This document shows, in pieces, positions 53,627-61,676 of a DNA stretch of 64,000 nt (positions are counted from its first letter, which is position 1; every line of letters begins with the position of its first letter). Both the position numbers and the translations under genes were made by a program. The notes beneath the pieces are model-generated. The model did no database searches. It was not told the origin of the DNA and worked only from the letters and a program-made list of their open reading frames with translations. This DNA comes from Murimonas intestini (GTDB lineage Bacteria; Bacillota; Clostridia; Lachnospirales; Lachnospiraceae), in assembly GCA_003148945.1 (NCBI GenBank), contig QGGY01000005.1, positions 277,241 through 341,240 of the forward strand. The letters are read 5' to 3'.

Positions 53627-54671
53627 CTTCCGATACTGGTTTGTTCATGATCTGGATATCGAACGGGTCTACCTTGATGCCGACCTCAGTTCCCACCGGA
53701 ACCATGTCTGTTGAATGCACGAGCCATTCAAAGTTGTTAGCAGTGACTTCCATTTCATAGTGCACTCCCTTGAAGATAAGGTGAGTGACAATGCCGGTCA
53801 TAGTGCCGTCAGCAGGGGAGACAAGATCAATATCCTCGGGGCGGATCACTACGTCAACTGGTTTATTTTTGCCAAAGCCGGTATCTACGCACTTGAAAGG
53901 AACACCGAGGATCTTTACAAGCTTATCCTCCACCATGAGGGAGGGAATGATATTGCTGTCCCCGATAAAGTCAGCCACAAAGGCATTTTCAGGCTCATTG
54001 TAGATCTTTTCAGGTGTTCCGATCTGCTGGATGTAGCCCTGATTCATTACAACGATAGTGTCTGACATGGTGAGGGCCTCTTCCTGGTCATGTGTCACAT
54101 AGATGAAGGTTATGCCCAGCTCATTTTTCAGACGGATCAGTTCATACTGCATGTCCTGGCGCAGTTTCAGGTCCAGAGCGCCCAGAGGTTCATCCAGAAG
54201 AAGGACCTTTGGTTCATTCACGATCGCCCTTGCGATGGCGATCCTCTGCTGCTGGCCGCCGCTTAATGAATCAGGTGAACGGTCCTCAAAGCCCTCCAGA
54301 TTTACAAGCTTTAAAGCATATTTGATCTTATCCTGTATATAAGTCTTGCTCTTGCCTTTGATTTTCAGTCCAAAAGCAATATTCTCAGCAATGCTCATGT
54401 GGGAAAAGAGAGCATATTTCTGGAAGACCGTGTTCAGCTGTCTTTTATTAGGAGGAAGTTTCGTAATATCCTCGCCGTTAAATATCACCTGTCCGCTGTC
54501 CGGCGTCTCAAATCCGCCCAGAATGCGCAGTGTGGTAGTCTTGCCGCAGCCGCTTGGGCCAAGCAGGGTCAAAAATTCGTTCTCGCGGATGTAGAGGTTC
54601 AGTTCATCCAGCACCGTCTGTCCGTCAAAGGATTTTGTGATATTGACAAGGTCAATCAATTTGTCTTTCAT
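53598..54671 (-). CDS. potA: Spermidine/putrescine ABC transporter ATPase PotA
   Basis: A 357-residue importer ATPase. Walker [10 protein letters not shown] is at 38-46, the signature LSGGQQQR near 140, Walker B VLLLDEP, switch His in VTHDQEEAL, and a C-terminal TOBE domain from about 280 ([15 protein letters not shown]). The length matches PotA. TCAGGAGGAATTAAA precedes the start. It lies 22 bases after the regulator gene and is cotranscribed with it. Confidence 0.95.
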   Translation of the reverse strand: MKDKLIDLVNITKSFDGQTVLDELNLYIRENEFLTLLGPSGCGKTTTLRILGGFETPDSGQVIFNGEDITKLPPNKRQLNTVFQKYALFSHMSIAENIAFGLKIKGKSKTYIQDKIKYALKLVNLEGFEDRSPDSLSGGQQQRIAIARAIVNEPKVLLLDEPLGALDLKLRQDMQYELIRLKNELGITFIYVTHDQEEALTMSDTIVVMNQGYIQQIGTPEKIYNEPENAFVADFIGDSNIIPSLMVEDKLVKILGVPFKCVDTGFGKNKPVDVVIRPEDIDLVSPADGTMTGIVTHLIFKGVHYEMEVTANNFEWLVHSTDMVPVGTEVGIKVDPFDIQIMNKPVSEDEEAVGVEE

Positions 54672-54693
54672 TTTAATTCCTCCTGAAGTAGAT

Positions 54694-55233
54694 TTAAAAG
54701 CTGGGAGGTGAACTCACCCAGATTAATGTGGCAGGTGTCTTGCCGGTGTTTTTGATAAAATGCTGCTTAGCAGGCTGGTAATAAAAGGATTCCCCTTTTT
54801 TTGCCTTATATGTCTTTTTGCCGATGATAATACTGATGCTGCCGGAAAGCACATATCCGAATTCCTCACCTTCATGGGGCTGGTCAGGATATGTGGAACC
54901 GCCGGGCTCAAGGGTCAGGCGTATGGGCTCCATCATATTTTTCTGGGCATTGGGAACGATCCACTCTATTTTATTGTGATATTCCTGATCGATTTTTTCA
55001 AAATAGTCCGCATCCCTGAAAACGATCTGCTCCTCTGTTTCCTCGCAGAAGAACTCACTTAGATTCGTTCCGAGACACTGCAGGATGTCACACAGCGTTG
55101 CGATAGAAGGAGAATTGAGATCCCTTTCCAGCTGTGAGATGAATCCTTTTGAAAGTTCTGTACGGTCAGCGAGCTCTTCCTGGGTAAGCCCTCTGGCAGT
55201 GCGCAGTTCTTTGATTTTTTGACCGATATGCAA
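54694..55233 (-). CDS. XRE-family regulator with cupin domain (PuuR-like), first gene of the pot operon
   Basis: A 179-residue regulator: XRE helix-turn-helix (about 5-58, [20 protein letters not shown]) and a C-terminal cupin sensor (about 110-175, [20 protein letters not shown]). This PuuR-type architecture commonly senses polyamines or amino acids and represses its own operon. I start at TTG 55233 because AAAGGAGGG lies 6 bases upstream; ATG 55260 would put that site inside the gene. It is followed by potA after 22 bases. Confidence 0.85.
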   Translation of the reverse strand: MHIGQKIKELRTARGLTQEELADRTELSKGFISQLERDLNSPSIATLCDILQCLGTNLSEFFCEETEEQIVFRDADYFEKIDQEYHNKIEWIVPNAQKNMMEPIRLTLEPGGSTYPDQPHEGEEFGYVLSGSISIIIGKKTYKAKKGESFYYQPAKQHFIKNTGKTPATLIWVSSPPSF

Positions 55234-55263
55234 GAGAATCCCTCCTTTGTGGATAAACATGAA

Positions 55264-55280
55264 GTTTACAATTAGTAAAC
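55264..55280 (-). promoter_or_regulatory. Candidate operator of the pot operon
   Basis: A palindrome gtttac-aatta-gtaaac just downstream of the expected start point of the pot promoter (about +8 to +25), the position of a repressor site. The neighbouring XRE-cupin protein is the obvious ligand (inference). Confidence 0.55.
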
Positions 55281-55294
55281 AAACGCTAAGAATG

Positions 55295-55322
55295 ATTATA
55301 CATCTTTGATGCCCGTTGTCAA
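55295..55322 (-). promoter_or_regulatory. SigA promoter of the XRE-cupin/pot operon
   Basis: On the minus strand TTGACA (55322-55317), a 16-base spacer, TATAAT (55300-55295). Both hexamers are perfect, so this should be strong unless repressed. Confidence 0.85.
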
Positions 55323-55361
55323 TAGAAAAGAGAGAGATTTTAAAAAGTTTTATATTAACAA

Positions 55362-55375
55362 ATAAACATGTTTAT
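55362..55375 (+). promoter_or_regulatory. Second palindrome in the pot-lactonase divergent region
   Basis: ataaacatgtttat overlaps a weak rightward -10 (TATGAT, 55373-55378). It shares the GTTTA half-site with the pot operator, so both directions may be controlled together. Weak evidence. Confidence 0.35.
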
Positions 55376-55437
55376 GATAAGATAAGTAAGAACAAATGCC
55401 GGAGGGCGAACAGCACAGTTTAAGGAGGAGAATTATT

Positions 55438-56511
55438 ATGAGTGAATCAAAGGACAGATACGTTGCTTATGTAGGCACATATACCCACGGAAGCAGCATT
55501 GGTATCCATGTATATGATATAGACGCTGAGAATGGGACAATGAAGGAACGAAATGTGATACCTGTAAATAATGCATCCCACATCTGCAAATCTAATAACG
55601 GGGAATATCTCTATTCAATAGCAGATGAGGGCGTAGAGGTGCTGAAGATAGACCAGGAGACAGGCGATCTGGAGCCTATCAATAAGGTGGGGATCGATGG
55701 CATGAGAGGATGTTTTTTGTCCACAGATATATCAGGAAAATTTCTGTTTGTAGGGGGATATCATGACGGAAAGATCACAGTTGTCCGCATACATCAGGAC
55801 GGCAGGCTGGGCAGTGTCCTGGATGGCATCTTCCACAAAGGGCTGGGCAGCGTGGCTGAGAGGAATTTCCGCCCCCATGTGAGCTGTGCCATGCCCACAC
55901 CTGACGGAAAATACCTCTGTGTAGTTGACAATGGGATTGACCAGATCAAGCTCTATACAGTAAATCCTGTAACAGGAAAATTAAAGCTCTATGATATTGT
56001 GCGCTGTGAACTGGAATCAGGGCCAAGGCTCATCAGATTCAGCAGAAACGGAAAGTTTGCGTATGTTATATGTGAGCTCAGCAACCAGATCAATGTGTAC
56101 ACATACGACGGCAGCGGAAAGAATCCTCGTTTCGATCTGATCCAGACTGTTGATACGCCTATGGATGCTGCTGAAGGGGCATGTGCTGCTTCAGGACTGA
56201 GGATTTCACCGAGCGGCAAATATCTCTACTGTTCAACAGCAGGAGACAACAGCGCGGGAGTATTTAAGATAGACCAGGAGACGGGAATGCTTTCGAAAGT
56301 GTGTATCCTGCCCATCAGCGGAAAGTATCCTAAGGATATCGCTGTGATACCGGGGGAGGAGAAGACTCTCGTAGTGCTTAACCACGAGTCAAATGATATC
56401 AGATTCTTCAGAATTGATTATGAAAAAGGACTGCTTGTGATGAAGGGAAGACCAATCACTATAGAGACGCCCAACTGCATCCTGATCTCTAAAGTAGGAT
56501 CACCGGAATAA
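55438..56511 (+). CDS. Lactonase family beta-propeller protein (YkgB/PGL-like)
   Basis: A 357-residue seven-bladed beta-propeller of the 6-phosphogluconolactonase-like family (Pgl type). Repeated blade edges such as YVAYVGTYTHGSSIGIHVYD, GDLEPINKV, GKYLCVVDNGIDQIKLY, GKFAYVICELSNQINVY and GKYLYCSTAGDNSAGVF fit. It may hydrolyse a sugar lactone; the substrate is unproven. ATG 55438 follows TAAGGAGGAG. It is divergent from the pot operon and ends at a strong terminator. Confidence 0.85.
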   Translation: MSESKDRYVAYVGTYTHGSSIGIHVYDIDAENGTMKERNVIPVNNASHICKSNNGEYLYSIADEGVEVLKIDQETGDLEPINKVGIDGMRGCFLSTDISGKFLFVGGYHDGKITVVRIHQDGRLGSVLDGIFHKGLGSVAERNFRPHVSCAMPTPDGKYLCVVDNGIDQIKLYTVNPVTGKLKLYDIVRCELESGPRLIRFSRNGKFAYVICELSNQINVYTYDGSGKNPRFDLIQTVDTPMDAAEGACAASGLRISPSGKYLYCSTAGDNSAGVFKIDQETGMLSKVCILPISGKYPKDIAVIPGEEKTLVVLNHESNDIRFFRIDYEKGLLVMKGRPITIETPNCILISKVGSPE

Positions 56512-56564
56512 TATTTATAGAACAAAAGCTGCGCATCCTCCAGGAGGGTTTTATTTCATAAGAA

Positions 56565-56616
56565 AAGGCCTGCGGACCGGGATAGTTTAATATCCGGCCG
56601 CAGGCCTTATGTTTTT
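56565..56616. terminator. Bidirectional terminator between lactonase gene and aroC
   Basis: aaggcctgcgg and ccgcaggcctt form a long stem enclosing a second stem ccggata / tatccgg, with T on both outgoing strands. Confidence 0.88.
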
Positions 56617-56659
56617 GCTGTAATAAGTTAAATTCTGGCTTGCCTGGCTCACGCGTCCC

Positions 56660-57775
56660 TTATTGGCCGTCTGTGAGCTTAAAGAATTTTATCAGGTTGT
56701 CCATCCTGGAGGTCATTCCGGCGAACAGCATATCCAGCAGTGTCAGGGCTGTCATAGCCTCAACAACGACGACTGCACGCGGCACGATGACAGGGTCGTG
56801 GCGTCCCTTTACCTTTATCTGTATGCTCCTGCCGTCTTTTGTAATAGTAGACTGTTCAGTGCTGATAGACGGAGTAGGTTTGATAAAGGCACGCAGGATA
56901 ATGTCACTTCCGTCGCTGATCCCTCCCAGCACGCCTCCGGAGTGGTTGCTGAGCTTGATGATCTCATCGTCAGGGGAGAGAGTATATTCATCATTATTCT
57001 CACTTCCCCGGGCACGCGCTGCAGCACATCCGTCCCCGATCTCGAATCCTTTGACGGCGCCTATGGAGAGAATAGCCTTTGCCAGATTTGCGTCTAATTT
57101 TTCAAAGACCGGATCGCCGAATCCCGGCTTCATATTTTTAACGATACATTCTACCACACCTCCGGAGGAATCCTGGTCCTTTATACATTCATCCAGAAAG
57201 GCTGCGGCAGCCCCAGCAGCTGTGCGGTCAGGCATAAAGAGAGGATTTTCTTTAATGACACTGCGGTCAAAACGGCTGTAGTCAATGGAGACAGGGCCGA
57301 TAGCACGTGTATATGTCAGGATCCTGATTCCCAGCCTGTCCAGTATCTTGACAGCTATGGCTCCGGCAGCCACACGTCCGATAGTCTCCCGGCCGGAGGA
57401 ACGTCCTCCTCCCCTGTAGTCACGGAAGCCGTATTTCATATCATATGTCAGATCTGCATGTCCGGGCCTGTAGTAGCCTGCTATCTCAGAATAATCTCCT
57501 GAGCGCTGTGTCTTATTATATACGATCATGGAGATAGGGGTTCCTGTAGTCTTTCCTTCAAAGACTCCTGAGAGGATCTCCACAGTATCATCTTCTTTGC
57601 GGGGTGTGGAATACCTGTTCTGTCCGGGCCTGCGCCTGTCCAGGAAACGCTGGATATCATCTTCATCCAGCTCAAGCCCTGCCGGGCAGCCGTCTACTAC
57701 CACCCCGATCCCCTTTCCATGGGATTCTCCCCAGGTTGTTACCCTGAATATATTTCCAAATGTTGAACCAGCCAT
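56660..57775 (-). CDS. aroC: Chorismate synthase
   Basis: A 371-residue enzyme that converts EPSP to chorismate using reduced FMN, the last shikimate step. Signatures are TTWGESHGKGIGVVVDG, the YRPGHADLTYDMKYGFRDYRGGGRSSGRET stretch (central motif, residues 102-131) and the C-terminal RHDPVIVPRAVVVVEAM. The length is normal. It is monocistronic; the neighbours are not aromatic-acid genes. Confidence 0.96.
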   Translation of the reverse strand: MAGSTFGNIFRVTTWGESHGKGIGVVVDGCPAGLELDEDDIQRFLDRRRPGQNRYSTPRKEDDTVEILSGVFEGKTTGTPISMIVYNKTQRSGDYSEIAGYYRPGHADLTYDMKYGFRDYRGGGRSSGRETIGRVAAGAIAVKILDRLGIRILTYTRAIGPVSIDYSRFDRSVIKENPLFMPDRTAAGAAAAFLDECIKDQDSSGGVVECIVKNMKPGFGDPVFEKLDANLAKAILSIGAVKGFEIGDGCAAARARGSENNDEYTLSPDDEIIKLSNHSGGVLGGISDGSDIILRAFIKPTPSISTEQSTITKDGRSIQIKVKGRHDPVIVPRAVVVVEAMTALTLLDMLFAGMTSRMDNLIKFFKLTDGQ

Positions 57776-57886
57776 GATGTTCCTCCTTCTTCTATCAAAT
57801 ATTAAAATGAGTTCTTCTCTATCAGTTTATCACAAAAGGGGTAAAAAGCATATATATTATTATACATTATTATAAAGGAGAAAAAG

Positions 57887-58153
57887 ATGGAGCATAATAT
57901 GTATGGACAAGAGGAAAATTTCAGAAGATGCAGAGGATTTATCCATGTAATAGAAAAAGGAGATACTTTATATAAATTAGGAAAAAAATACGGCGTCAGG
58001 GTGGGAAGCCTGCTGATGGCTAATCCCTATGTAAATGTCTACAATCTTCAGATAGGTGATGAACTCTGTATCCCCCGTCTGGAACCTGTTGACATTCCCG
58101 CTTCTTTATTAAAAGAAAGTAAAGAATATGAAAAAAATAACACCGTTGATTGA
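57887..58153 (+). CDS. Small LysM-domain protein
   Basis: An 88-residue protein with one LysM domain (FIHVIEKGDTLYKLGKKYGV, residues about 18-62) and an acidic, basic-mixed tail. No signal peptide is seen, so it may act in the mother cell as a spore-coat or cortex-associated protein like SafA, or be secreted otherwise. TATACATT about 35 bases upstream resembles a SigE -10, which is weak support for that. AAAGGAGAAAAAG precedes the ATG. Confidence 0.72.
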   Translation: MEHNMYGQEENFRRCRGFIHVIEKGDTLYKLGKKYGVRVGSLLMANPYVNVYNLQIGDELCIPRLEPVDIPASLLKESKEYEKNNTVD

Positions 58154-58178
58154 CAAATAGCCGCTTAGAATTTATAAT
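58150..58178 (+). promoter_or_regulatory. Perfect SigA promoter of the corA leader
   Basis: TTGACA at 58150-58155, 17-base spacer, TATAAT at 58173-58178. It overlaps the LysM gene stop and gives a leader of about 200 bases. Confidence 0.9.
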
Positions 58179-58184
58179 GTCAAG

Positions 58185-58383
58185 TGTAAATTGTGAACTG
58201 TAGATAAGTCAAAAGCTTTCGCATTGACGAAAGCTTTTATAGTGTTAAGAGGAAAGGCAGAGTGATTCCATGGAAGGTGGGCCTAGTCCTGAGCGAAGCA
58301 GGTTTTCAGGAAAAATAAAATAATCGCAGGGCGGTCCATTTCAGGTTATCCGTCCGCGGATAATCGAAAGGAGTTACAAAGTC
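58185..58383 (+). ncRNA. Structured 5' leader of corA, possible riboswitch
   Basis: About 200 bases separate the start point and corA. It contains aaaagctttcg-cattga-cgaaagctttt (58211-58238), a central stretch with a ttccatggaa palindrome (58266-58275) and a gggcctagtcctgagcgaagcagg segment, and a hairpin ttatccg-tccg-cggataa (58346-58363) ending 4 bases before the AAAGGAG ribosome site. I find no match to M-box, yybP-ykoY or NiCo consensus. The third hairpin could gate translation. Confidence 0.55.
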
Positions 58384-59325
58384 ATGATTAAGATTTTCAG
58401 GACGATTGATGGGGCAGTCCATCAGGTAAACGAAGTACAGGAGGGCTGCTGGATTGCACTTGTAAATCCTACAGCTACAGAGATACTTGATATCTCAAAA
58501 GAATACCAGATAGAGGTGGACGATCTGAGGGCCCCTCTGGATGAGGAAGAACGCTCACGTATAGATGTGGGGGATAATTATACTATGATCCTTGTGGACA
58601 TCCCCATCATAGAGGAGCGCAACGATAAGGAGTGGTATGTGACCATACCTATGTCAATTATCGTGACAGATGATTTGATCTTTACAGTATGCCTGGAGGA
58701 TACGCCGGTACTGTCTGCGTTCATGGACGGCAGGGTCAGGAATTTCTTCACTTATAAGAAGACTAGGTTCATCCTGCAGATCCTGTATAAGAATGCTACC
58801 ATGTACCTGCATTATCTGCGTGTGATTGACAAAAAAAGCGAGCAGGTAGAGCAGAAGCTCCATGCATCCACAAAGAATCAGGAGCTGATAGAACTTCTGG
58901 AGCTGGAGAAGAGCCTCGTATATTTTACCACTTCCCTGCGTTCCAATGAGGTGGTTCTGGAGAAGCTGCTAAAGACTGAGAGTATCAAGCACTACCCGGA
59001 GGATGAAGAGCTTCTGGAGGATGTTATTATAGAGAACAAGCAGGCTATTGAGATGGCCAATATCTACAGCGGTATCTTAAGCGGCATGATGGATGCATTT
59101 GCATCTGTTATTTCCAACAATCTGAATATTGTCATGAAGTTCCTGGCAACAGTGACGATCGTTATGGCTATACCGACAATGATATTCAGCGCTTATGGAA
59201 TGAATGTAAACCCTGCAGGCATGCCGTTTGCGGACAGCCCCTATGGATTTTTGATCGTGATCCTCATTTCACTGGTCTTAAGCCTTGTGGTTGCTCTGAT
59301 CTTCTCCAAAAAAGATCTTTTCTGA
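58384..59325 (+). CDS. corA: CorA-family magnesium/divalent cation transporter
   Basis: A 313-residue CorA-type channel. The cytoplasmic domain (1-240) is alpha/beta with a long helix; two C-terminal helices carry the signature AYGMNV between them and end with the basic SKKDLF. It should conduct Mg2+ or Co2+/Ni2+ as a pentamer. GAAAGGAGTTAC precedes ATG 58384. It is the gene controlled by the preceding leader. Confidence 0.9.
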   Translation: MIKIFRTIDGAVHQVNEVQEGCWIALVNPTATEILDISKEYQIEVDDLRAPLDEEERSRIDVGDNYTMILVDIPIIEERNDKEWYVTIPMSIIVTDDLIFTVCLEDTPVLSAFMDGRVRNFFTYKKTRFILQILYKNATMYLHYLRVIDKKSEQVEQKLHASTKNQELIELLELEKSLVYFTTSLRSNEVVLEKLLKTESIKHYPEDEELLEDVIIENKQAIEMANIYSGILSGMMDAFASVISNNLNIVMKFLATVTIVMAIPTMIFSAYGMNVNPAGMPFADSPYGFLIVILISLVLSLVVALIFSKKDLF

Positions 59326-59352
59326 AAAAAGTGAAAAAGGAAAGGTGACAGA

Positions 59353-60177
59353 ATGAATTTTTTAAACAAGATGGAACGGAAATTCGGCAGGCATGCTATA
59401 CATAACCTGTCGGCATATATTATAGCGCTGTATGCGGCAGGCTATGTACTGCTCATGTTTTCACCGCAGATTTTAGGATATCTCACCCTTGAGCCGGGAC
59501 TTATCCTGCGGGGCCAGGTCTGGAGGCTGGTGACATGGGTCATCGTGCCGCCCTCAAGCCTTGATATCTTTACAATTATTATGCTTTTTTTCTATTATTC
59601 AATAGGAAATACGCTGGAGCATACCTGGGGCGCTTTCAGGTATAATGTATATATTTTTACGGGTATCATAGCTACGGCGCTGGGCGCATTCCTTCTGTAT
59701 TTTATCCTGGGAGGAAACATTTTGTTCGGCTCTGCGCTGTTCAGCACTTATTATATTAATATGTCCATCTTCCTGGCATTTGCCGCCATGTATCCGGAGA
59801 TGCGCGTCATGCTGTATTTCCTGATCCCTATAAAGATGAAATGGATGGGAATGGTCTACGGAGTATTTATACTGTATTCCTTTGTTAAGTCTTCATGGGT
59901 GGGAAAGGTTGCGATCATCGCATCACTGTTTAACTTCATTGTATTCTTCCTGATGACAAGGAATTATAAAAGAGTCTCACCAGGAGAGATAAACAGGAAG
60001 CGGAAGTATAAGCAGGCCACCAGCACTCCGAAGGGTGTTACAAAGCATAAGTGCGCCGTCTGCGGGCGGACAGAGCTGGACGGGGACAACCTAGAATTCC
60101 GTTTCTGCTCCAAGTGTGACGGGAATTACGAATATTGTCAGGACCATCTGTTTAACCATGTCCACAAGCATAAATAG
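59353..60177 (+). CDS. Rhomboid-like membrane protein with C-terminal zinc ribbon
   Basis: A 274-residue protein with six membrane helices in a rhomboid/derlin-like fold: an N-terminal half with LILRGQVWRLVTWVIVPPS and TLEHTWGAFRYNVYIFTG. The catalytic GxSG of active rhomboids is absent (the segment reads FSTYYINMSIFLAFA), so it is probably a pseudoprotease. The cytoplasmic tail has a zinc ribbon: CAVCG, then CSKC, with further Cys and His ending in HKHK. It lies 28 bases after corA with AAAGGAAAGG upstream, so is likely cotranscribed. Confidence 0.7.
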   Translation: MNFLNKMERKFGRHAIHNLSAYIIALYAAGYVLLMFSPQILGYLTLEPGLILRGQVWRLVTWVIVPPSSLDIFTIIMLFFYYSIGNTLEHTWGAFRYNVYIFTGIIATALGAFLLYFILGGNILFGSALFSTYYINMSIFLAFAAMYPEMRVMLYFLIPIKMKWMGMVYGVFILYSFVKSSWVGKVAIIASLFNFIVFFLMTRNYKRVSPGEINRKRKYKQATSTPKGVTKHKCAVCGRTELDGDNLEFRFCSKCDGNYEYCQDHLFNHVHKHK

Positions 60178-60239
60178 GGGTGCCTGATATGAGGGCGCTG
60201 CCGGAGCAACTTAATAACATAGTTCAGAGGAGAAATTAA

Positions 60240-61676
60240 ATGAAGAAAACGAAGATTATATGTACCATGGGACCTAACACGAATGACCGCGATCTGCTGA
60301 AGCAGCTGATTGAAAACGGCATGGATGTTGCCAGGTTTAACTTTTCCCACGGTGATTATGAGGAACACCGCGGCAGGATAGAGCTGCTGAAAAGCATCCG
60401 GGATGAACTGAGGATACCGGTTGCCATGCTTCTGGATACAAAGGGTCCTGAGATCCGCACCGGCCTTCTGAAGGACGGGAAGAAGGTGGAATTAAAGGCA
60501 GGAGACAGCTTTTCTCTCATGATGGAAGAGACAGTGGGGGATGAGACAAAATGCTCTATCACTTATCCTGAGCTCTGTGAGGATGTAAATAAGGGTGATA
60601 CGATCCTCATCGATGACGGCCTGATCGGACTGCGTGTAGAGAAAGTGACAGATGAGGAGATAAGCTGTACCGTTATCAACGGCGGTGAGCTGGGAGAACG
60701 GAAAGGCATCAATGTGCCGAATGTAGGCGTAAACCTTCCGAATGTCACAGAAAAAGATAAAGAGGATATTCTCTTCGGCATCAAGCAGGGCTTTGATTTT
60801 ATTGCCGCATCCTTTGTGAGAAACGGAGGCTGCATACGGGAGATAAGGAAGATCCTGAATGCGAACGGAGGAAGCCATGTCCATATCATAGCCAAGATTG
60901 AAAATGCGGAGGGCGTGGAGAATATAGATGAGATCATCCAGGAAGCCGACGGGATAATGGTTGCCAGGGGAGACCTTGGTGTGGAGATACCGGCTGACGA
61001 GGTTCCGTATATCCAGAAAAAGATTATCAGGAAATGCAATGATCATTATAAGCCTGTTATCACGGCAACACAGATGCTGGATTCTATGATAAGGAATCCC
61101 AGGCCTACAAGGGCGGAAGCGGGAGATGTGGCAAACGCTATCTATGACGGCAGTGACGCCATTATGCTTTCCGGTGAGACTGCTATGGGAAAATACCCAG
61201 TGGAAGCAGTCAGGATGATGGCCAAGATCGCTGAAACGACAGAGGCCCATCTGGATTATAAACTGCTTATAAAGAATGCCAAGAGCCGCAGAAAGAAGAG
61301 CATCTCAAGCGCTGTAGGCTTTGCTACGGTATCTACAGCACATAACCTGGATGCAGTCTGCATAGTGACACCAACTATTTCAGGGCAGACAGCCAGGCTG
61401 ATCTCTAATTTCCGCCCTGAGATGCCTATATATGCAATTTCCCCCAATGAGGAAGCTGTGCGCAGGATGCAGCTGTACTGGGGAGTAAGGCCGTTCCTGG
61501 GAAATCAGGAAGAGACAACGAGCAGCATCATTGCCAATTCTATGATTCTTATCAGAAAGAAAAAGCTGATAAAGAGAGGACAGCTGGCTGTATTTACAGC
61601 GGGAGATCCGGCTACGAATTTTGTTACCGGTGAAGGGACAATAACTAACATGATGCACATAGTCGAGGCGAAATAA
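60240..61676 (+). CDS. pyk: Pyruvate kinase
   Basis: A 478-residue glycolytic enzyme that makes ATP and pyruvate from PEP. Motifs seen are KIICTMGPN, ARFNFSHGDYEEH, LLDTKGPEIRTG, the metal-binding IAKIENAEGVENIDEI, MVARGDLGVEIP and MLDSMIRNPRPTRAE. It lacks the extra C-terminal PEP-utiliser domain seen in many Bacilli. AGAGGAGAAATTA precedes ATG 60240. The next gene starts on the base after its stop. Confidence 0.96.
   Translation: MKKTKIICTMGPNTNDRDLLKQLIENGMDVARFNFSHGDYEEHRGRIELLKSIRDELRIPVAMLLDTKGPEIRTGLLKDGKKVELKAGDSFSLMMEETVGDETKCSITYPELCEDVNKGDTILIDDGLIGLRVEKVTDEEISCTVINGGELGERKGINVPNVGVNLPNVTEKDKEDILFGIKQGFDFIAASFVRNGGCIREIRKILNANGGSHVHIIAKIENAEGVENIDEIIQEADGIMVARGDLGVEIPADEVPYIQKKIIRKCNDHYKPVITATQMLDSMIRNPRPTRAEAGDVANAIYDGSDAIMLSGETAMGKYPVEAVRMMAKIAETTEAHLDYKLLIKNAKSRRKKSISSAVGFATVSTAHNLDAVCIVTPTISGQTARLISNFRPEMPIYAISPNEEAVRRMQLYWGVRPFLGNQEETTSSIIANSMILIRKKKLIKRGQLAVFTAGDPATNFVTGEGTITNMMHIVEAK

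Noticed and set aside
58185-58383. M-box, yybP-ykoY or NiCo riboswitch call for the corA leader
   Set aside because: The conserved blocks of these families (for example GTTAGGTGAGGCTCC of M-box) were not found by eye, so only a generic structured leader is annotated.
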